From Halichoerus grypus (lineage: Eukaryota > Chordata > Mammalia > Carnivora > Phocidae), in NCBI RefSeq assembly GCF_964656455.1, contig NC_135726.1:1932001-1996000 (forward strand): 64,000 nt of DNA, read 5' to 3'. The notes under the pieces are model-generated. The model made no database searches. It saw only the letters and a program-made list of their open reading frames with translations, and had not been told where the DNA came from. The position numbers and the translations under genes were made by a program. Below, piece after piece: positions 60,945 through 64,000 of the stretch (positions are counted from its first letter, which is position 1; each line of letters opens with the position of its first letter).

Positions 60945-63060
60945 CTTCTGAGTGCTGCTAAACATCCCACCTTCCCTACCTGCAGCAGACAATCAGGGCT
61001 TAATCTCTCCTTTGCTGTCATTGATGTTCAGGGCCCCTGGGCTCTGGGCCGGCCCGTGGTGGCACAGATGCCTTGATCTATCTCCCCGCCACTCTCACAG
61101 CAGAGACCCCTGGCTTCCAACAGGCGCACGCGGCTCACGGTAAACACCACGGCACCAGCCTCCTTGCAGGGAGACACAGCCACGGGACCAAGTTCCCACC
61201 AGGGGCTTGAGCAGAGGTGATGTGCACAGTTCCCGAACGCCTCCTTAAAGCCTGGGGAGTGCCCTCCCTCGCACCCCCTTCCTGCTGGCTGCGATGCAGC
61301 CTGAGGTGAGCCAGCTTGGTTAGGCATTATGTGCCCCAGTGAATGGGGCGCTTTACCTCACTCCGCTTGCTGCCGGGAGGTGGCCCTCCGCCCTCAGCCC
61401 TCTCCAGGAATGCCCTCAGCTGAAGATGGAGGCCTTGCTCAGAGCCATAGCCCCCTGTGGTCCCTGCAGGAGATGAAGTCCCAGCCCCTCACCTGTGCTT
61501 GAGACACCTCAAAGGGCCACCCCACCCCATGAGGTTGCATCACAAAGCAGGTGCTCCCTCTGTCCGGCAGCATCTTGGGACCCCTTCTGCGTGCAGATCT
61601 CCCCCTGGGGTTAGCCTGCAGCCTGGTGAACAAGTCAGCACCAGGGGACTCGGAGAGTTATAAGTGAGGAGATGCCTGAACCCCACCAGCTTGACCTTGA
61701 CATGAGAGAGACAGAAAGAAACCCCCACCTCTGCTGCTTTGGTTTTCTTCGTTAGAGTTAATATATCAGGCTGCCTATATGGACTGAGTCCCTGTCACTG
61801 CACGCACCTGTAAGTTTCCTGCACCCGGAGGGCTGTGCTTTTTCCAATTTGCCCTAAGACATCCCATAGACTGGTTCGTGCCCCATATGCCAAATGGCCT
61901 TGAAGACTTGCAGGAGAAGTCAAGGAGGGCCCCTGCCTGCGCACGGTGGGATCTGCACGGGACTGGGAAGGCGGTGAGGCCAGTTACAGCATGACGGGTG
62001 GCCAGCAGAGTCAGAAGTCCTTACGGGAAGTTTCCTACAGAAACGCAGCTCACCCGGGAAGCATGTGGCTCACACAGGACCACAGAGCCCCTGCCGGCAC
62101 TGGGCCTCCAGCTGCAGGATTATTTGCAGAGCATGCACGGCAGGCGGGCCTGTGTGGGGGGCGGCACGGGGTGATCGTAGAGGCCTCTCAGAGGCCTCGG
62201 ATAATGCAGTCCATGCTAGCATGTTCAGGATCCTGTGTATCTGAAAGACCTTAACCTTTACTATCAAATGTGGGGAATCAATCACCAAGTTATTACCAAT
62301 AACAGTGTATTTTACAGTGATGACACAAACAGATCAATAAAACGTGGTGACCACTGGAGTGATTTCGGCACCGGGGCTCCGCGCACATCATGGCTGGCAG
62401 AGAGAGCGCCTGATCTCGAGGCACCGGCTGCAGGGTGGAGAACGGGGCCAGCATGTCTGATCGTGCTCACCTGCTGGGCACCAGGTGTCTGGAGGAAATT
62501 GATCTGTACCCGGCGGACCCCTCGTACTCCCTTGTTCATGGAGGTCCCCCATAAATAGGGGTGGTCCCTGAGCTAGGGGAGAGCCTCTGGGAAGCCGCCT
62601 GTCTGAATCAAATACAGCAGAACCAGTTTCGGTTCAGGGGAGAGTGTCCGGCCTCCTCCCTGGTTTGGAGGATCCATTTTTGCCATTTCTGTGAACCCAG
62701 AGTTTGGTGTGTTTAAAGCTCCCACAGCCACGGCTGTGGTGATTGTGCGGAGGATGTCCTTGGCTCCTGCAGGCCCTCTGCCTTCCCCAGTGGAAATGCC
62801 TGGGGGTTTACATCACTCTAGGCAGCCCTTCACCAAGACGTGGGCATCCTGGGTGGTCTCCTTCCCCCATGCTTATACCCACTTCTCCAGGGGACGGACA
62901 CTTCTAATAGTCACCTGAAAACAAATCTTCACGTTAGGTTCTGCTTCTGGGCAGCTTGTCCTAAGAAAAAAGATCCGGGGAAGGACCTGCACGCAGAGGG
63001 GACAGCACTGTGCAGTTATTAAAAACACAGCAGCTGCAGCTACTGATCTGGGGACACCTT
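60945..63060. other. Intergenic stretch without a recognised feature
   Basis: I see no gene, RNA or nameable repeat in this stretch. Confidence 0.45.
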
Positions 63061-63075
63061 TAAAATATACTGTTA

Positions 63076-63260
63076 GGGACGCCTGGGTGGCTCAGTTGGT
63101 TGAGTGTCTGCCTTCAGCTCAGGTCATGATCCCAGGGTTCTGGGATTGAGCCCCACAATGGGCTCCCTGCTCAGTGAGAAGCCTGCTTCTCCCTCTCCCC
63201 TGCTTGTGTGCCCTCTCTCTGTCTAATAAATAATCTTTAAACAAATACAAAAAATGAAAT
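63076..63260 (+). mobile_element. CAN-SINE with perfect 14-bp target duplication
   Basis: The head 'gacgcctgggtggctcagtt' and the core 'catgatcccagggttctggg' are present, with a shortened pyrimidine body. It is flanked by aaaatatactgtta at 63062-63075 and 63261-63274. Confidence 0.95.
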
Positions 63261-63274
63261 AAAATATACTGTTA

Positions 63275-64000
63275 AGTGAAAAAAGCAAGGTGCCTATGAG
63301 TGCATAGAGTATCCTTATTTTTTGAAAGGGGAAGGATAGAACTTACACTGTATGTGTTTGATCTTCATCCAGAAAACTAGCAGAAATTGAGACACTAACA
63401 AAAGTGCCTAGGACAGTGAGTGGACGCAAGTGCACGTGTGCGGCTCTCTGTGGGGTTAGGTCACTGAGTGCCATGGGTTTCCACCAATCCAAAAAGTAAA
63501 ATACAGACTCCTGGGCCCCATCCTCCTGGGAGTCTGCTGCAGCTGGCCTGGGGTGAGGGGCCAGAATCTTGAAAGGCTCCATGGCTGGCCGATGCTCCGC
63601 CAGGCTCGGGGGCCTTGTTCTGGACGATTTCATCAAGAGGCTTAACAAAACCCAACCACTAACACCCCGGTGGTGCTGCTTTCCAGGACATGCGCCAGCC
63701 CTCACTGGAAGCACAACTGAAAGCCTCCTTTCAATTCTGGTGACCCCCGATAGCGCGCGGGAGCTGGGGGCTCCCGGCTGGAGATCAGCCGCCTTCACCG
63801 GCCTCCGGGGTCCCTTCAAGCCCAAGCTTGCGCCACGTCCCTGTTGCCACAGCAACGGCACACACAACGGTTTCTGTGGATTTCGGGTCTATAAATAATT
63901 TCTAGATCAGTCGTTGTGGTGTGAACGGGGTGGGCTCGGCAGGGCGGTTCGTGGTGGCCGGGCCACTGTCCACGGGAAACGGCCATGCTCGGGAAGCAAG
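63275..64000. other. Right-end stretch without a recognised feature
   Basis: This is apparently unique sequence, and no start of a neighbouring gene is visible before the window ends. Confidence 0.45.

Overview
This window is mammalian nuclear DNA from a carnivore. Ten tRNA-derived CAN-SINE copies, most with clear target-site duplications, carry the form that starts 'cacctgggtggctcag', has the core 'gatcccagggtcctgggatc' and ends in (AAATA)n/AAATCTTT. This form points to an arctoid carnivore (bear, mustelid or seal lineage) rather than a dog (whose young SINEs start 'gatccctgggtggcgcag') or a cat. The species cannot be fixed from the window alone.

The only protein-coding sequence I can support is the first coding exon of JPH3 (junctophilin-3), on the minus strand at 16413-16794. 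It begins at ATG 16794, encodes 127 complete codons with five MORN repeats, and ends at a GTAGGT splice donor (16412-16407). Positions 1-16412 are therefore the start of JPH3 intron 1, and the rest of the gene lies off the left edge. A dense CpG island (about 16960-18070) covers the presumed 5' UTR and promoter. Everything to its right (about 18.1-64 kb) is upstream intergenic DNA. By human 16q24.2 synteny the next gene in that direction should be ZCCHC14, but nothing of it is visible here.

Layout. 0-16.4 kb: intron 1, with old LINE-1 pieces, a truncated young L1 in a 15-bp duplication, a large pyrimidine-rich tract (2.4-3.0 kb), a SINE and an L1 nested in an old MER5-like element (8.8-10 kb), a MaLR LTR (10.4 kb), MIRs (13 kb) and a Z-DNA-prone palindrome (14.95 kb). 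16.4-18.1 kb: JPH3 exon 1 and CpG island. 18.1-30 kb: MIRs, minus-strand L1 fossils, a MaLR LTR and a 700-bp GAT/GGT triplet array (25.0-25.7 kb). 30-48 kb: mostly old repeats and unassigned sequence, with an exact 122-bp tandem duplication (34.5 kb), a TG-rich tract (37.1 kb) and a chain of L1 fossils (44.3-45.8 kb). 48-64 kb: two GC-rich minisatellites (49.3-49.7 and 56.8-57.1 kb), five further SINEs including two inserted at one site (58.0-58.4 kb), and LTR fossils.

I see no sign of a bacterial or viral gene system, CRISPR array, rRNA or functional tRNA gene. All long open frames outside JPH3 are explained by simple repeats, CpG-island composition or retroelement sequence. The most useful leads are the sequence architecture around the JPH3 start codon and exon-1 donor, the absence of a CTG/CAG run where the human Huntington disease-like 2 repeat is expected, and several tandem or nested repeat structures.
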